From NCBI RefSeq assembly GCF_003265705.1, contig NW_020313165.1, positions 1,988,972-2,052,971 of the forward strand: DNA of 64,000 nucleotides, in the 5' to 3' direction. Positions 1 through 10,729 of this stretch are shown one piece after another. A program made the translations under genes and the position numbers. Source of the DNA: Callorhinus ursinus (taxonomy: Eukaryota; Chordata; Mammalia; Carnivora; Otariidae). Below the pieces are notes generated by a model. It worked only from the letters and a program-made list of their open reading frames with translations. It was not told the DNA's origin and did no database searches. How positions within the stretch are numbered: position 1 is the stretch's first letter; each line of letters starts with the position of its first letter.

Positions 1-365
1 ATGAAATAATTGTGGATTTAATGAGTGTGGCATAAGCACATGCGTCCCTGGCTAAGGAGTAGATTTAATTGCTGTAACAAATACATTGTAGACAGTGACT
101 ACTGTTGTCCTGTCCTCCTTAGCTACCTGAGTATAAGCTTTAAAAGAGTCTGAAATGATGCAATGCGTTGGTAAGATAAAGGTCTTATCCCGAGGGCTTT
201 AAAAGCTAGCTGGGGAGATAAGACACAAATGAAAATGACCCAGAGACAAGGAGGAGAACAGACTGGAGATAGAAGTGGTGGTTATGGTATTGATGAGTTG
301 TAAGTCCTCAAGGTGTTTACTAATGAAATGTCTCCTGGAGACTCTTCAGCACTAAAGGAGAACCC
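1..365. other. Unassigned noncoding stretch
   Basis: No repeat family, exon-like ORF or RNA gene is recognised. The sequence is ordinary AT-rich mammalian DNA ending at the target-site duplication of the L1 that follows. Confidence 0.4.
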
Positions 366-376
366 ACAGTCATTTC

Positions 377-1026
377 ATTTTTTGTTTGTTTCTTTTTTTG
401 TTTTTTTGTTTTTTTATTATGTTATGTTAATCACCATACATTACATCATTAGTTTTTGATGTAGTGTTCCATGATTCATTGTTTGCATATAACACCCAGT
501 GCTCCATGCAGAACGTGCCCTCTTTAATACCCATCACCAGGCTAACCCATCCTCCCACCCCCCTCCCCTCTAGAACCCTCAGTTTGTTTTTCAGAGTCCA
601 TAGTCTCTCCTGGTTTGTCTCCCCTTCTGATTTCCCCCCTTCATTCTTCCCTTCCTGCTATCTTTTTTTTTTTTTGAACATATAATGTATTATTTGCTTC
701 AAAGGTACAGATCTGTGATTCAACAGTCTTGCACACTTCACAGAGCTCACCATAGCACATACCCTCCCCAATGTTTATCACCCAGCCACCCCATCCCTCC
801 CACCCCCTCCACTCTAGCAACCCTCAGTTTGTTTCCTGAGATTAAGAATTCCTCATATCAGTGAGGTCATATGATATATGTCTTTCTCTGATTGACTTAT
901 TTCACTCAGCATAATAGCCTCCAGTTCCATCCATGTCGTTGCAAATGGCAAGATTTCATTCTTTTTGATGGCTGCATAATATTCCACTGTGTATATATAC
1001 CACATCTTCTTTATCCATTCAACTCG
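377..1026 (-). mobile_element. 5'-truncated LINE-1, 3' end, antisense
   Basis: This is the 3' part of a carnivore-type L1 in antisense orientation. On the plus strand it begins with a T-rich stretch (the complemented A tail), followed by the complemented L1 3' UTR and then the last codons of ORF2. Read on the minus strand, the ORF2 tail includes WIKKMWYIYTVEYYAAIKKN and ends YHMTSLI, with the stop at 853. The insertion is bracketed by an 11-bp TSD, ACAGTCATTTC, at 366-376 and 1027-1037, which fixes both ends and shows truncation by incomplete reverse transcription. Only about 55 ORF2 codons remain, so it encodes no active protein. Confidence 0.92.
853..1026 (-). pseudogene. L1 ORF2 C-terminal fragment
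   Basis: About 55 codons of L1 ORF2p C-terminus with the natural stop at 853. It matches the equivalent tail at 58973 in the same window apart from scattered substitutions. The 15 or so residues upstream of the WIKKM segment in the open frame come from flanking DNA beyond the TSD and do not belong to ORF2. The endonuclease and reverse-transcriptase domains are absent. Confidence 0.85.
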
Positions 1027-1037
1027 ACAGTCATTTC

Positions 1038-2167
1038 TATGAGCTTCTATAATCTTCAAGAGATAAAACACTGAAGCAATTTAGTTTATTTTGAAAAGAA
1101 GTTAAAAAGATCTGGTGATGATAGGAACTGAAGGTAGGTCACACAAGGGTTCTCACCATTGACATATCACCTCCTGTTTTAATTATTTACCAGTGCAGCC
1201 ACAGTGCCCTATCAGATAGAACTCCCCAAGTACAGTATGACATATATTCATTGGCCTGATGAGCAGCTTACGCTCCTCCACGATAAAAAGAAAGTAGTAT
1301 TCTTCAAAGAGGATTAGTTTAAATGGTCCAGCTTAAAAATACTTTTACGCAGCTGAGCCTTTAGAGGCTGCAAAGCACTTAAAGTTGGAAACAAGCTCCA
1401 TGGACGAGAGACTTGGAAATCTTCCATTTCAAGCAGCATAATGCTTTGGAAGAGACCTTAAACAGAATCATGGAAAGAAGTTGCCAGGAAACTATAAACT
1501 CAAAGTCCAGTGAGAGTTTACAAGCCTCTTGGCAAAGTTCGCCTTATTCTTTGTTCAGACATACTGCGCTGAGTTTAAATTTAGGGCACCTAAATAAAAC
1601 AAAAACTAAGAAATCTCTCCCTCCCCTGCCTTTTGCCTATATTCTACCACTGAATGGATGATACCAGTTAAAGAACCAAACCGGTACTTTATCCATAAAA
1701 TTAAATTAGAATTAAATAAAGCAGGTGAAAACACTATGAAAACTGTAAAATGCTACTCAAAATAGGAGTTTGTGTGTTAGGTTAGAACTTTTTTTTAGCA
1801 AATCTTCCAGGCTTCTCCCCTACCTTCATGGAAGGAGTATACTTTCCCATCATTGACTCGGAGAGGTGGTCAGTAGGATCTTAGTAGATATGAGGAGAGC
1901 AGTGGACTGACACCTGCTTGTATTAATGGAATATAGGACAAAGAAAGCTCACTGAAGGATAATTTGCAGCAATGTTCAAGCCAGCTGTCAAACACAGCCA
2001 TGATTCAAAATCAGTAAAATTAAAAACGAAAGTAATACATAGTAAAAACTCATCACTTCCTATCTGACTATTATCTATGCTCGTGAGGTTACTTCCATCT
2101 ATTGAATGTGTATGATTGGAATTCTCTGTAAGGATGTGCTACCGCACGTCTCTTCCCATCTGCATTT
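1038..2167. other. Unassigned noncoding stretch
   Basis: No repeat family is recognised. The open frame at 1413-1661 (82 codons) has no recognisable domain or splice context and is regarded as chance. Confidence 0.4.
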
Positions 2168-2181
2168 GAACACAATTTTTT

Positions 2182-2651
2182 AAAATTTTTTATTGTTATG
2201 TTAATCACCATATATTACATCATTAGTTTTTGATGCAGTGTTCCATGATTCATTGTTTGTTCATAACACCCAGTGCTCCATGCAGAACGTGCCCTCCTCA
2301 ATACCCATCACCAGGCTAACCCATCCCCCACCCCCCTCCCCTCTAGAACCCTCAGTTTGTTTTTCAGAGTCCATCATTTCTCATGGTTCGTCTCCCCCTC
2401 TGACATACTCCCCTTTTCTTCCTCTCCTGTTATCTTCTTCTTTTTCTTTTTTCTTAAAATATGTTGCGTTATTTGTTTCAGAAGTACAGATCTATGATTC
2501 AACAGTCTTGCACAATTCACAGCGCTCACCGTAGCACATACCCTCCCCAATGTCTATCACCCAACCACCCCATCCCTCCCACCCCCAACCACTCCAGTAA
2601 CACTCAGTTTGTTTCCTGAGATTAAGAATTCCTCATATCAGTGAGGTCATG
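2182..2651 (-). mobile_element. 5'-truncated LINE-1 3' UTR, antisense
   Basis: A second antisense L1 3' end, collinear with the first about 1.8 kb upstream and with the one at 58515. It covers only the 3' UTR and stops just where the ORF2 stop codon would be (the GTGAGGTCAT wording). A TSD-like word, GAACACAATTTTTT, lies at 2168-2181 and 2652-2665. The second copy also serves as the left flank of the adjacent SINE. Confidence 0.88.
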
Positions 2652-2665
2652 GAACACAATTTTTT

Positions 2666-2857
2666 TTAAGATTTTATTTATTTATTTGACAGAGAGAGAC
2701 ACAGCGAGAGAGGGAACACAAGCAGGGGGAGTGGGAGAGGGAGAAGCAGGCTTCCCGCTGAACAGGGAGCCCGATGCAGGGCTCGATCCCGGGACCCAGG
2801 GATCATGACCTGAGCCGAAGGCAGACGCTTAACGACTGAGCCACCCAGGAGCCCCTT
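2666..2857 (-). mobile_element. Can-SINE (SINEC), antisense
   Basis: A full-length tRNA-derived carnivore SINE read on the minus strand: GGGGCTCCTGGGTGGCTCAG head near 2855, a GGATCGAGCCC-type B-box-like stretch, a pyrimidine-rich body and an AAATAAATAAAATCTT tail. Its right flank, GAACACACATTTT (2858-2870), is a one-base-shifted match to the left flank GAACACAATTTT at 2652. The target of the L1 was therefore apparently reused. Confidence 0.95.
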
Positions 2858-2940
2858 GAACACACATTTTGCCTTCCGATAACACTAGTCATAAGTGATG
2901 TGACAAAAATACATATGAATTAAAACAACTAATTTCCTAA

Positions 2941-3462
2941 AATGGCATTTGGGCAGAGAAGAATTAGCATAGAAAGGCCTGCTTGGGAGGTTCGCTTTTG
3001 GCTAGCATCTGTAACTTGGATGTGGAAGAATTCCCACTATTCCCAGAACGAAGAAGAGTGGTTCCCTCTGCCTAAACTGTATACGCAATGTGGTTTATGC
3101 TGAACACCTGCTTTCCTTCTGGGAATTTGGATTTTTGGTGCATGCGAGCCAGAGGGTGTCTATGTGAACTTCTCCTGTTATAAACATTGCGCACTGAAGT
3201 TCAGATGAGTTTCCCTAGGTGACAACACCTTACATGTGTTATCACTATTGGATGCTGAAGGAATTTAGCATGCTGTATGTGTGACTCCATGGGGAGAACA
3301 CGCTTGGAAGTGTGGGCCTAGTTTCTCTGGATTTTGTCCCATGTACCTCATTCTTTGCTGCATTTGCTCTTTATTCTCTTGCTGTAATAAATCTTGTGCT
3401 GATTCTTTTGAGTTTATCTAGCAAATCACTGAACCTGGGGTGGTTTGGGGCCTCCCAACACA
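2941..3462 (+). mobile_element. Probable old solo LTR
   Basis: The 3' part has LTR-like architecture. There is a polyadenylation signal in CTGTAATAAATC (around 3385), followed about 70 bp later by a GAACCTGGGGTGGT stretch and a CCAACACA end. The wording resembles mammalian endogenous-retrovirus LTRs from memory, but I cannot assign the family. No internal retroviral coding region is present. The 5' boundary is a guess. Confidence 0.35.
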
Positions 3463-4990
3463 GCATTATATAGGCTCAGTGAGTTAAAAGAATATATAAA
3501 GCATAAAAAGGACCTTGTCTGAAGTCAATTCTTACCTTGGATTTCTTGATGCTGGCTTTGAAGATTAAGGACTGCTTTCCTATTTGATACTTGCAATGTT
3601 TAAATCCTATAAATTTACTCCCTAAATTTTAATTTACAGTGTCTGGGGACTGTATGTACTAGAGATTTCAGTAAATCTCTAGTTTATGTCTTTGAATGAC
3701 TTCAACTTTTCATGGTGAACCACAGATAGGGGTTTTGGGTTACATATTAATGCATATAAATTTGACCCTCCTTAAGATATTTTTTTTTTGTTATTTTCAA
3801 CCAGTGACACAGTATACTTCGTTTTTAATATATTTACAGCATAATGAGCTTATGGGAACCCTGCTATAAATACACTTAAAGACTAAACATAAAAATAGGG
3901 TGAATATAGAAACTGACATGCATAATTCATGGATGGTAAGGTATTATGCAAGTTCCATGCTCTAGAGAATGGTTACATAAAATTTTAATGAAAGTTTTGG
4001 CAACCCAAAACTCATCTTATGCTCTTGAGTAACACAGGGGAATATCACTTTTCTCAAAGGTGTATCTGGGCAGCAAAATCACAAGTTGTAAAGGAGATAA
4101 GTTCATTAAGGTTCTTACAGACTTGGAAGAAATTGGAGTGAATTTCTGTCTTGTAATCTTAACTATCATCTGTTTAATACTTGTGTTTTTTTAGAAGAGT
4201 AAAAATAACATTTCAAGAGGCCCATTGAATGTATATTAATGTAAGTGCTAAGGTTATTGTTAATAAGAATACATTACAAAATATCCAATAGTGGATGCGT
4301 TTTATGTATAAACCATGTAGGATGAAGGAAGAAACTGTTCTATTTAGGGTAATTATTCTTTAAATTGCACCTAGGAGCTTGGCATGAAATTTTAGTAAGT
4401 ATGGGTAGAAGGTGGTAATAGTTCATTAGCAGCAAGATTTATTGGTGAGAATATTGTGTTTTACCTAACATTCACAATAAGAAATATAGCTTTTTTTTAT
4501 AGAAGACACGGATTACATATAGGGCTCAATATGCAGCTCGTTAGTATTATGTATACACAAAATGCATATTTTTAAAAATATTTTTTATTCTGGAATTTTT
4601 TTTTTTTTTTTTTACTTTATGCTTCTATCTAGATGGACTTGTCATTTTGGGGACAAGGATCTGAAAAATCATAGGAAACCACAAGATTCATACCCTCGAT
4701 GAGTTATTCTAGGCAAATCTGTGGTTGAAGCAAATAGACTTTCAGTGAAAAACAAGGAGGTAAAAAGCAAACCAGGGTGAACATAGAGAGTACAGTTACT
4801 TTTTTTTTTTTTTTTTTGGTAACATTTTCCCCTTGCTTTTGTCCAGGAACTGTATTTGTAAAGTGAAACGTTTTTGATCCTGATGTTTTTCTTTGATGTG
4901 AATCGATCAAGTGAAGATTGATTGATTAACTTATAGTCTATGGATCTTTCAGAAATATTATTTGAAAGAGAAAAATGCCTCACAGGTTAA
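3463..4990. other. Unassigned AT-rich stretch with poly-T runs
   Basis: No family is recognised. It includes T18 at 4596-4613 and T18 at 4800-4817. The 104-codon minus-strand open frame at 4669-4983 runs through the second T run as a lysine string and looks spurious. Confidence 0.4.
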
Positions 4991-5007
4991 AAAAATGAAC
5001 TTTTCTT

Positions 5008-5209
5008 TTTTTTTAAAAGATTTTATTTATTTGAGAGAGCGAGAATGAGAGAGAGAGAGAGCACATGAGAGGGGGGAGGGTCAGAGGGAGAAGCAGACTC
5101 CCCGCTGAGCAGCAGGGAGCCCGATGCAGGACTCGATCCCGGGACTCCAGGATCATGACCTGAGCCGAAGGCAGTCGCTTAACCAACTGAGCCACCCAAG
5201 CGCCCCCCC
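5008..5209 (-). mobile_element. Young Can-SINE, antisense
   Basis: A full-length carnivore SINE on the minus strand with a perfect 17-bp TSD, AAAAATGAACTTTTCTT, at 4991-5007 and 5210-5226. It carries the same diagnostic body (the complement of GACCCTCCCCCCTCTCATG) as the copy at 12573, so the two belong to one young subfamily. A 2-3 bp CAG-type duplication (AGCAGCAGGGAG) is private to this copy. Confidence 0.97.
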
Positions 5210-5226
5210 AAAAATGAACTTTTCTT

Positions 5227-5984
5227 ATGCAATGACCGAAATGATATTACTGAGGAAACCACCGGTGATGTTAAGTGGAAAAAGAGAGCTAATTGTAATG
5301 TGGGACGTGCTTTACCTGAATAAAGCAGCATGAGCCTCAGGGGAAGGCAGCCATCTAATTATAAATAAACAATGGCTACCTCTGGGTGTTGAGTCTGTAT
5401 TTAGAATATAGGAAATTATAGCAAATGAACATGTATGATTTTATCATCTGAAACAGTACATTCCTTTTAGCCAAAAAAAGGGTGAATGTATGTCTAAGGC
5501 AAGCATGCAGATGGCCATACCCCAGGGCAAGCTCACATCCACACCCTGCTCTTTCCAGCTTGGCTTTCTTGTGATTAAAACTAAGGAGCTCCCACCCCTG
5601 ACATCTGTCCTTCCCTTCTGCAACTAATTTCAACTTTAGATCCTACTTAACCATAGGGCTCTCGTTTCTGGTTTTGCTCCTCTTTTTAGAGTAAATATTT
5701 GCTGAATATTTTAAAACAACTTTTCAGCACTAAGCTTACCGTGACTTTGGACCTGGAATTATTTTTGCTTAACTCCCCACTCTCCCTTGATATGCTTCTG
5801 TATATCCACTTTAAACCTCTCCCTCCCTAGCCATGGCCATCCAGACATATTTTTGCATATATCCTTGGTCTATTTTCTCCCTAGACTCCAGGATTACTTC
5901 CTATTTGGGACCCATTCGTTTCTTCCCTCAGTCCCCAATTTCAATTTGATAGGTTGCTGTTTCTACAAGCCCTGCATTGATCTT
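5227..5984. other. Unassigned noncoding stretch
   Basis: Nothing is recognised apart from a possible weak extension of the L2 tail that follows. Short open frames here lack support. Confidence 0.35.
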
Positions 5985-6056
5985 CACTAACTAGTGCATG
6001 ATAGGTCCTCACCAAATGTTTGTTAGAATTAATGCATAAATAAATGAATGAATTAG
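5985..6056 (+). repeat. L2 3' tail relic
   Basis: The wording TAGGTCCTCACCAAATGTTTG followed by a run of ATGAATGAATTA-type units is typical of the L2 LINE 3' terminus. It is diverged and short. Confidence 0.55.
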
Positions 6057-6240
6057 TACTTCAGAGAAGCTGCCAGAATTATATATGGCTTCTAAGGATA
6101 GTACTTTTTCCTCCTTGATTAAATGCTTCCAGATCTTCAATTCTTGTTTACTAATAATGTGTGCTGTCTGATGCAGCCCAAGACTGGGTTTTCAGGGAGG
6201 GCTTGAGCTCATCTCAGATTATGTCTTTAGTGTGACAGCT

Positions 6241-6594
6241 TACTACGCTATAAATATTTGTGTCCCCCCCAAATTCATATGTTGAAATCCTGATCTCTGA
6301 TGTGTTGGTATTAGGAGGTGGAGTCTTTGAGAGGTGGTTAGGTCAAGAGGGGAGAGTCCTCATGAATGGATTCATGCCCTTGTACAAGAGGCCCCAGAGA
6401 GCTCTCTTGCCCCTTCCACCATGTGAGATTAAAGCAAAAAGTCAGCCGTGTTGGAAAGCTGGCCCTCATTAGACACCAAACCTGTCAGCACCATGACTTT
6501 CCAGCCTCCAGAAATTTCAGAAATAAATGTTTGTTGTTTCTAAGCCACACAGTATAAGCTATATTTGTTACAGAAGCCCACACAGACTAAGACA
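6241..6594 (+). mobile_element. MLT1-type MaLR (ERVL) solo LTR
   Basis: Recognisable MLT1-class wording in order: GTGTCCCCCCCAAATTCATA, the AGGAGGTGGAGTCTTTGAGA region, CCTTCCACCATGTGAGA, a polyadenylation signal in AGAAATAAATG, the AAGCCACACAGT region, and a terminal GACTAAGACA. It is sense-oriented, about 350 bp, with no internal sequence attached. Such LTRs carry their own promoter and poly(A) signals, but activity here is unknown. Confidence 0.75.
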
Positions 6595-7882
6595 TAGCTG
6601 TTACTGCTGCTCAAGGAAAACAATAAAAATCAGGTTTTGTGTTTATATCGCCAAGGGAGGGGGAGGTTCAGTCCTAAAATTCTGATTTCTACATTACCCT
6701 TTTCCAAACCTTCTCTTGGATTCCTCACTCCTACTATTATGTGAAAATCATCAATAGCAGTGTAAATATGAAAGCAGTTTAAGTTTTTAAGAGTTATGAA
6801 ATATCATGCTTATGATTTGAGGGTATAAGGCCATAATACCCTATAAGCGATGGCAGATTTGATGGTGAAGGTGTGAACATTATCTTTCCAATAATCTAAA
6901 AATTATAGCACATGCAGTTTCCTAGGGGACCTAGAAATGCTGTTTGAGTGTCAAAATATATATCAGCTCTCTAATATTAAATAAGTAGATATAAAAAACA
7001 AGTTGTTTCAAGTACTGTATTTTATTAAGTATTCATTGAAGAATGCATTGAATAGTTAAATATGTGTGATTAAAAACCAAAAGGTTTCCTTTTAATTTTC
7101 CTATAGATAGTCATAAAGAAAAATGATGATTGTTCTAAATAACAGAAACAGGCTGCATTTAACTTTCTTTGCTTTATTATTCTTCCATTGACATCAAGCC
7201 TTGTCTTTGCAACTTTAGCAACTTCCAGCAACAAAACTTGAAATTATGTTGTTTAGCGAGTGTCTAAGAGGGATGGAAGTCAGATAAAGAGCAACTCCCT
7301 CCCCAAACTGTGGAAGTGAAGCCTTTCTTGTAATAAATTTCAGTGTAGTCTTTGTAACTTACAGACTGATTGAAGAAGCAACTGTATTGTTGCCTTTCTG
7401 CAAGGAATCTAAGATAACATTAGCTACTTGTGCTCTGAAAAGTTCTTGACATCTTGGCTTGCCAGTCTCAGCCATGGTCAAACGGAACTCAAATGTCATT
7501 TGCAAAAATAAGTTTCAAAGGGAATGTGCATGTGTATGGAATATTTTTAGCCATCCTGTTTCTTTTTAAGGACATATCCAACAACAAAAGAAGCATAAAT
7601 AATTCTTAGAATTGCATAAGTGCATTATATTTCCATCCAGCTGTGAATATTTTTTGGTAGGATTCTAGAACAAGTCGGGTTACAAAACATCAATATACTA
7701 CACATGGAAAATTAAAATTTTAAATATTTATGCTTAACAAAGACAGCTGAAGCATGAGAAAGTCAGGCTGGAGATTTCTGGTAAGAAAAAACTGATATGT
7801 CAGATTTGGTGACAGATTACTTATCATTGCAATTACCTATACATTATTTTGGCAGTTTATTCTCACGTGTAGCACTGAGCAT
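6595..7882. other. Unassigned AT-rich stretch
   Basis: No repeat, exon or RNA gene is recognised over about 1.3 kb. This is a candidate single-copy region. Confidence 0.35.
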
Positions 7883-7920
7883 TTTTTCTCCTTAGTAGTA
7901 GTTTTTCTCCTTAATAGTAG
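7883..7920. repeat. 19-bp tandem duplication
   Basis: Two units, 7883-7901 and 7902-7920, of TTTTTCTCCTTAGTAGTAG with one difference (TTAATAGTAG). The tract abuts the left edge of the duplicated segment at 7919. Confidence 0.85.
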
Positions 7921-8213
7921 CACAAAATTATTATAGACATTTAAAGATGCAGAATTGGAAAATATTAGTGATATGTGGACAAAATTTTAAAATTCTATGG
8001 GTTTTTTTGAGCCTAAATCTCCAAATGGAGTTCTTCCTACATCCTACTTGCCTAATTGAAGACATCCCGATTCAGAAAAGCAAAATGATATTGCATATTA
8101 TGATAAAACAGCATGAGAATTAAAACAACAGATTGACAGCATTTTTCTAAGTAGATGGAAGCCATTTAGAGCAATCATGTATAGACAAAAAAGGTTTTTA
8201 AACTAGCTATTTG
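7919..8213 (+). repeat. Direct duplication, copy A
   Basis: This segment recurs at 9757-10049 in the same orientation, offset about 1838 bp. By eye the copies differ at eight substitutions and one single-base indel over about 293 bp (about 97% identity). No A tail or TSD is visible, so it does not look like a retrotransposon. It is AT-rich and noncoding. Confidence 0.93.
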
Positions 8214-8454
8214 CACTAACAAGGCATATTAAAATGAAAGCACTAACTACTACAAAGCAAACAAATGTTCTAATAGCCAGGGGATCCTGGCTGGGGCCAA
8301 GTTGACAGTTCAATTATCCAAACAGGTTACAAATGATTGCATTGAAGACAAATGCCCATGGATTTCCATCTGTGAGTACTTCTCAATAAGACTGAAAAAC
8401 GTCAGAGAAGATATCTTATCTCTAAATAACTATATATTTGTGAAATGTGGTAGA

Positions 8455-8460
<6 letters not shown>

Positions 8461-8490
<30 letters not shown>

Positions 8491-8498
8491 TGTGTGTG
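8461..8498. repeat. (CG)7(TG)12 alternating tract
   Basis: A perfect alternating purine-pyrimidine run: CG x7 at 8461-8474 followed by TG x12 at 8475-8498. A CG-dinucleotide microsatellite is unusual in a CpG-depleted mammalian genome, and the whole tract favours left-handed DNA. Confidence 0.95.
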
Positions 8499-8499
8499 T

Positions 8500-9082
8500 A
8501 TTGTTTAAGTAATTAAAAGAACCTAGGGCTTGGGGCATTTTTTTTAAAAGGCAATGTCAGTAAGAGCAGTTCACTGGAATGGAATTTCAACAACTAAAAA
8601 AAAAAAAATTCTTTTATCTCTCACCTCCATGACATTTCAATGAAGAATACTGTCATCGTGAATATCCTGAAGTATTAACAAGGTTCCGAACAACCTTTGG
8701 AATCACCACATAAAAATTGTGCTTTATCTGGTACTTGATGTGAGTTGTGAGTATAGTGATTCCATCTTTTATTCTTTATTTGTAAAGTAGAAAATACCAA
8801 ATGACAATTAGGGCAATCACTACCCATAGTATCTGATTAACAAAACACCTCATTTTACCAATTAGATTGTTATTTAGCTAAAAATGAAAGGCACAGCAGC
8901 AGAAAGAATATGTAATGGGAGGCTTCACCTTTCTTTTTCTTACAGTGGGATTCTATCTTAAAAAATCATTATATGGACCAAACCAGAAGAAAACTGTGGT
9001 GTCTTTCATGTATTATAAATATGTGGATATTCAAATTATATACATAGAATTTGTGGAGCTTTCATAAAAGAAGGAATGCATC
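8500..9082. other. Unassigned noncoding stretch
   Basis: Nothing is recognised. It lies between the alternating tract and a MIR. Confidence 0.35.
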
Positions 9083-9315
9083 ATGATAGGGTAGAAGGAG
9101 CACACATTTCAGAGCCAAGTCAACTTGGGTTCTAAGCAAGTAGTGCAATCTTGGACAACTTAGTTAACACTGCTAAACTTTATTTTATTTGTCTCTAAAC
9201 TGGCACTGATAATTTTCTGTATTACTCCCCCACAGGAATAATAAAATGATGCTCCTAAGTTTCCAGGTACAATGTCAGAACATCGTAAATGCTTTGTTGA
9301 TGTCAGCCACTATCA
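9083..9315 (+). repeat. MIR SINE relic, sense
   Basis: A diverged but collinear match to the mammalian-wide MIR: an AGAGCCAAGTCAACTTGGGTTC segment, then a TGCAATCTTGGACAACTTAG-like segment, a CTCTAAACTGG region, and a 3' end in an AAATGCTTTG context. It lies wholly between the two copies of the 293-bp duplication and is not itself duplicated. Confidence 0.6.
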
Positions 9316-9756
9316 TTATACTGAACTGGGCAGAGACATATGGTCTCTTGCTTGGGAATTGAGTGACACGAGTGTCACATCTTCTTTCATTGATCATCAT
9401 AGCATTCGATATCTGGGTGTAAGTAAGTAATAAAAGGCACAATCTGGTGAGAGCAATATGCAAGCCAAGAAATATTTCAGTGGGGGTAGAGGTATGCACA
9501 GGATACCAAGGAAGCAGTGAGAACAAGGACATAGAATGTAGATTGGCAAATTAACTAAAGAATGGCCTCTTGGTGAAGATAATGGTTGAGTAGGGTCTTA
9601 AGAATGAATAAGATTTATCTAGGTGAAAGTGCAGAGCCAATAATTGAGGGGATGTGTTGAAGACATTTGCTAACCCATTTATATTTGGAAAGGAGATTAT
9701 AAAAAAATGTGTTTCCTAGGGATACACCTGTGGATATCAGTCTAGTCTAGGAAAGG
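9316..9756. other. Unassigned noncoding stretch
   Basis: The rest of the spacer between duplication copies A and B. Part of 9535-9700 has the GA-rich texture of the old repeat class seen elsewhere, but no family can be assigned. Confidence 0.3.
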
Positions 9757-10049
9757 AGCACAAGATTATTATAGACATTTAAAGATGCAGAATTGGAAAA
9801 TATCAGTGATATGTGGACAAAATTTTAAAATTCTATGGGTTTTTTTGAGTCTAAATCTCCAAGTGGAGTTCTTCCTACATCCTACTTGCCTAATTGAAGA
9901 CATCCCCATTCAGAAAAGCAAAATGATATTGCATATTATGATAAAACAGCATGAGAATTAAAACAACAGATTGACAGCATTTTTCTAAGTAGATGGAAGC
10001 CATTTAGAGCAATCATGTATGGACAAAGAAGTTTTTAAACTAGATATTT
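9757..10049 (+). repeat. Direct duplication, copy B
   Basis: The partner of 7919-8213. The right edge stops at TTTTTAAACTAGATATTT, where copy A reads CTAGCTATTT. The left flank contains CTAG twice (TCTAGTCTAGG), giving a short microhomology with the right edge. Which copy is the parent cannot be told from this window alone. Confidence 0.93.
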
Positions 10050-10284
10050 TTGTTTTCTCTTGCTGTTTCCATCATGCAGTAATGTGGGGATTAGTATTAA
10101 TGGGAATAATAAGCACTTGCAGACACATCTATTGTATTGCTGTGTTAAGTTCTATAAAAGGATAAATATATACATACGGTTCTTGCTATAAAACATGAAA
10201 GAAACACATGAATACTTAGTATGAGCTATTTATATTACATCAGGCAAAGAACCAAGCACACTATATTTTAATTTTCGGTCTTAT
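10050..10284. other. Unassigned noncoding stretch
   Basis: Nothing is recognised here. Confidence 0.3.
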
Positions 10285-10445
10285 AAATAGGGCTTATCAT
10301 CCCCAATTTGAAGGTTGAAAACATTAAAACCCAAAGAAGAGGAGATGCTTGTCCAAAGTCACACAGTTTGTTGGAGATAAGCTGTTTCCCACCCAGCTTT
10401 GTAATCTCAAAGCTCATATCCTTTTCTACACTATGAAGACGTTTC
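10285..10445 (-). repeat. MIR relic, antisense
   Basis: An antisense MIR pattern: ATCCCCAATTTGAAGGTTGA, then TTGTCCAAAGTCACACAGTT and a TTTCTACACTATGAAGACG end. The classic AAGGTCACACAGC core is clear. Confidence 0.65.
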
Positions 10446-10516
10446 CAAGAGCAACCTATTAAAAACAAACAAATGAATTTTAAAATGAATTCTAGCTAAC
10501 TTTTGTAAGATGACTT

Positions 10517-10541
10517 GCTTTTTTTTAAGATTTATTTATTT

Positions 10542-10578
<37 letters not shown>

Positions 10579-10727
10579 TGTGCAAGCAGAGGTAGGGGCA
10601 GAGGGAGATGGGGAGAATCCTCAAGCAGACTCCCCGTTGAGCAGGGAGCCAGGTGCAAGGCTCTTGATCCCAGGACCCTGAAATCAAGAGTCAGGTACTG
10701 AACCGGGTGAGCCACCCAGGTGCCCCT
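10517..10727 (-). mobile_element. Older Can-SINE, antisense
   Basis: A carnivore SINE of the older type (the GAATCCTCAAGCAGACTCCC body and the AAATCAAGAGTC wording near the head). An imperfect TSD, ATGACTTGCTTTTT versus ATGACTTTTTAA, lies at about 10510 and 10728. A GA-dinucleotide expansion (GAGA from about 10545 to 10575) lies in the body near the A tail. Confidence 0.93.
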
Positions 10728-10729
10728 AT

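Noticed and set aside
2941..3462. Intact endogenous retrovirus
   Set aside because: Only LTR-like sequence is visible; no gag, pol or env reading frame flanks it here or at 6241, 38452 or 49091.
4596..4817. Poly-T runs as L1 or SINE insertion tails
   Set aside because: No SINE or L1 body or TSD adjoins the T runs at 4596-4613 or 4800-4817, so they are recorded only as homopolymers.
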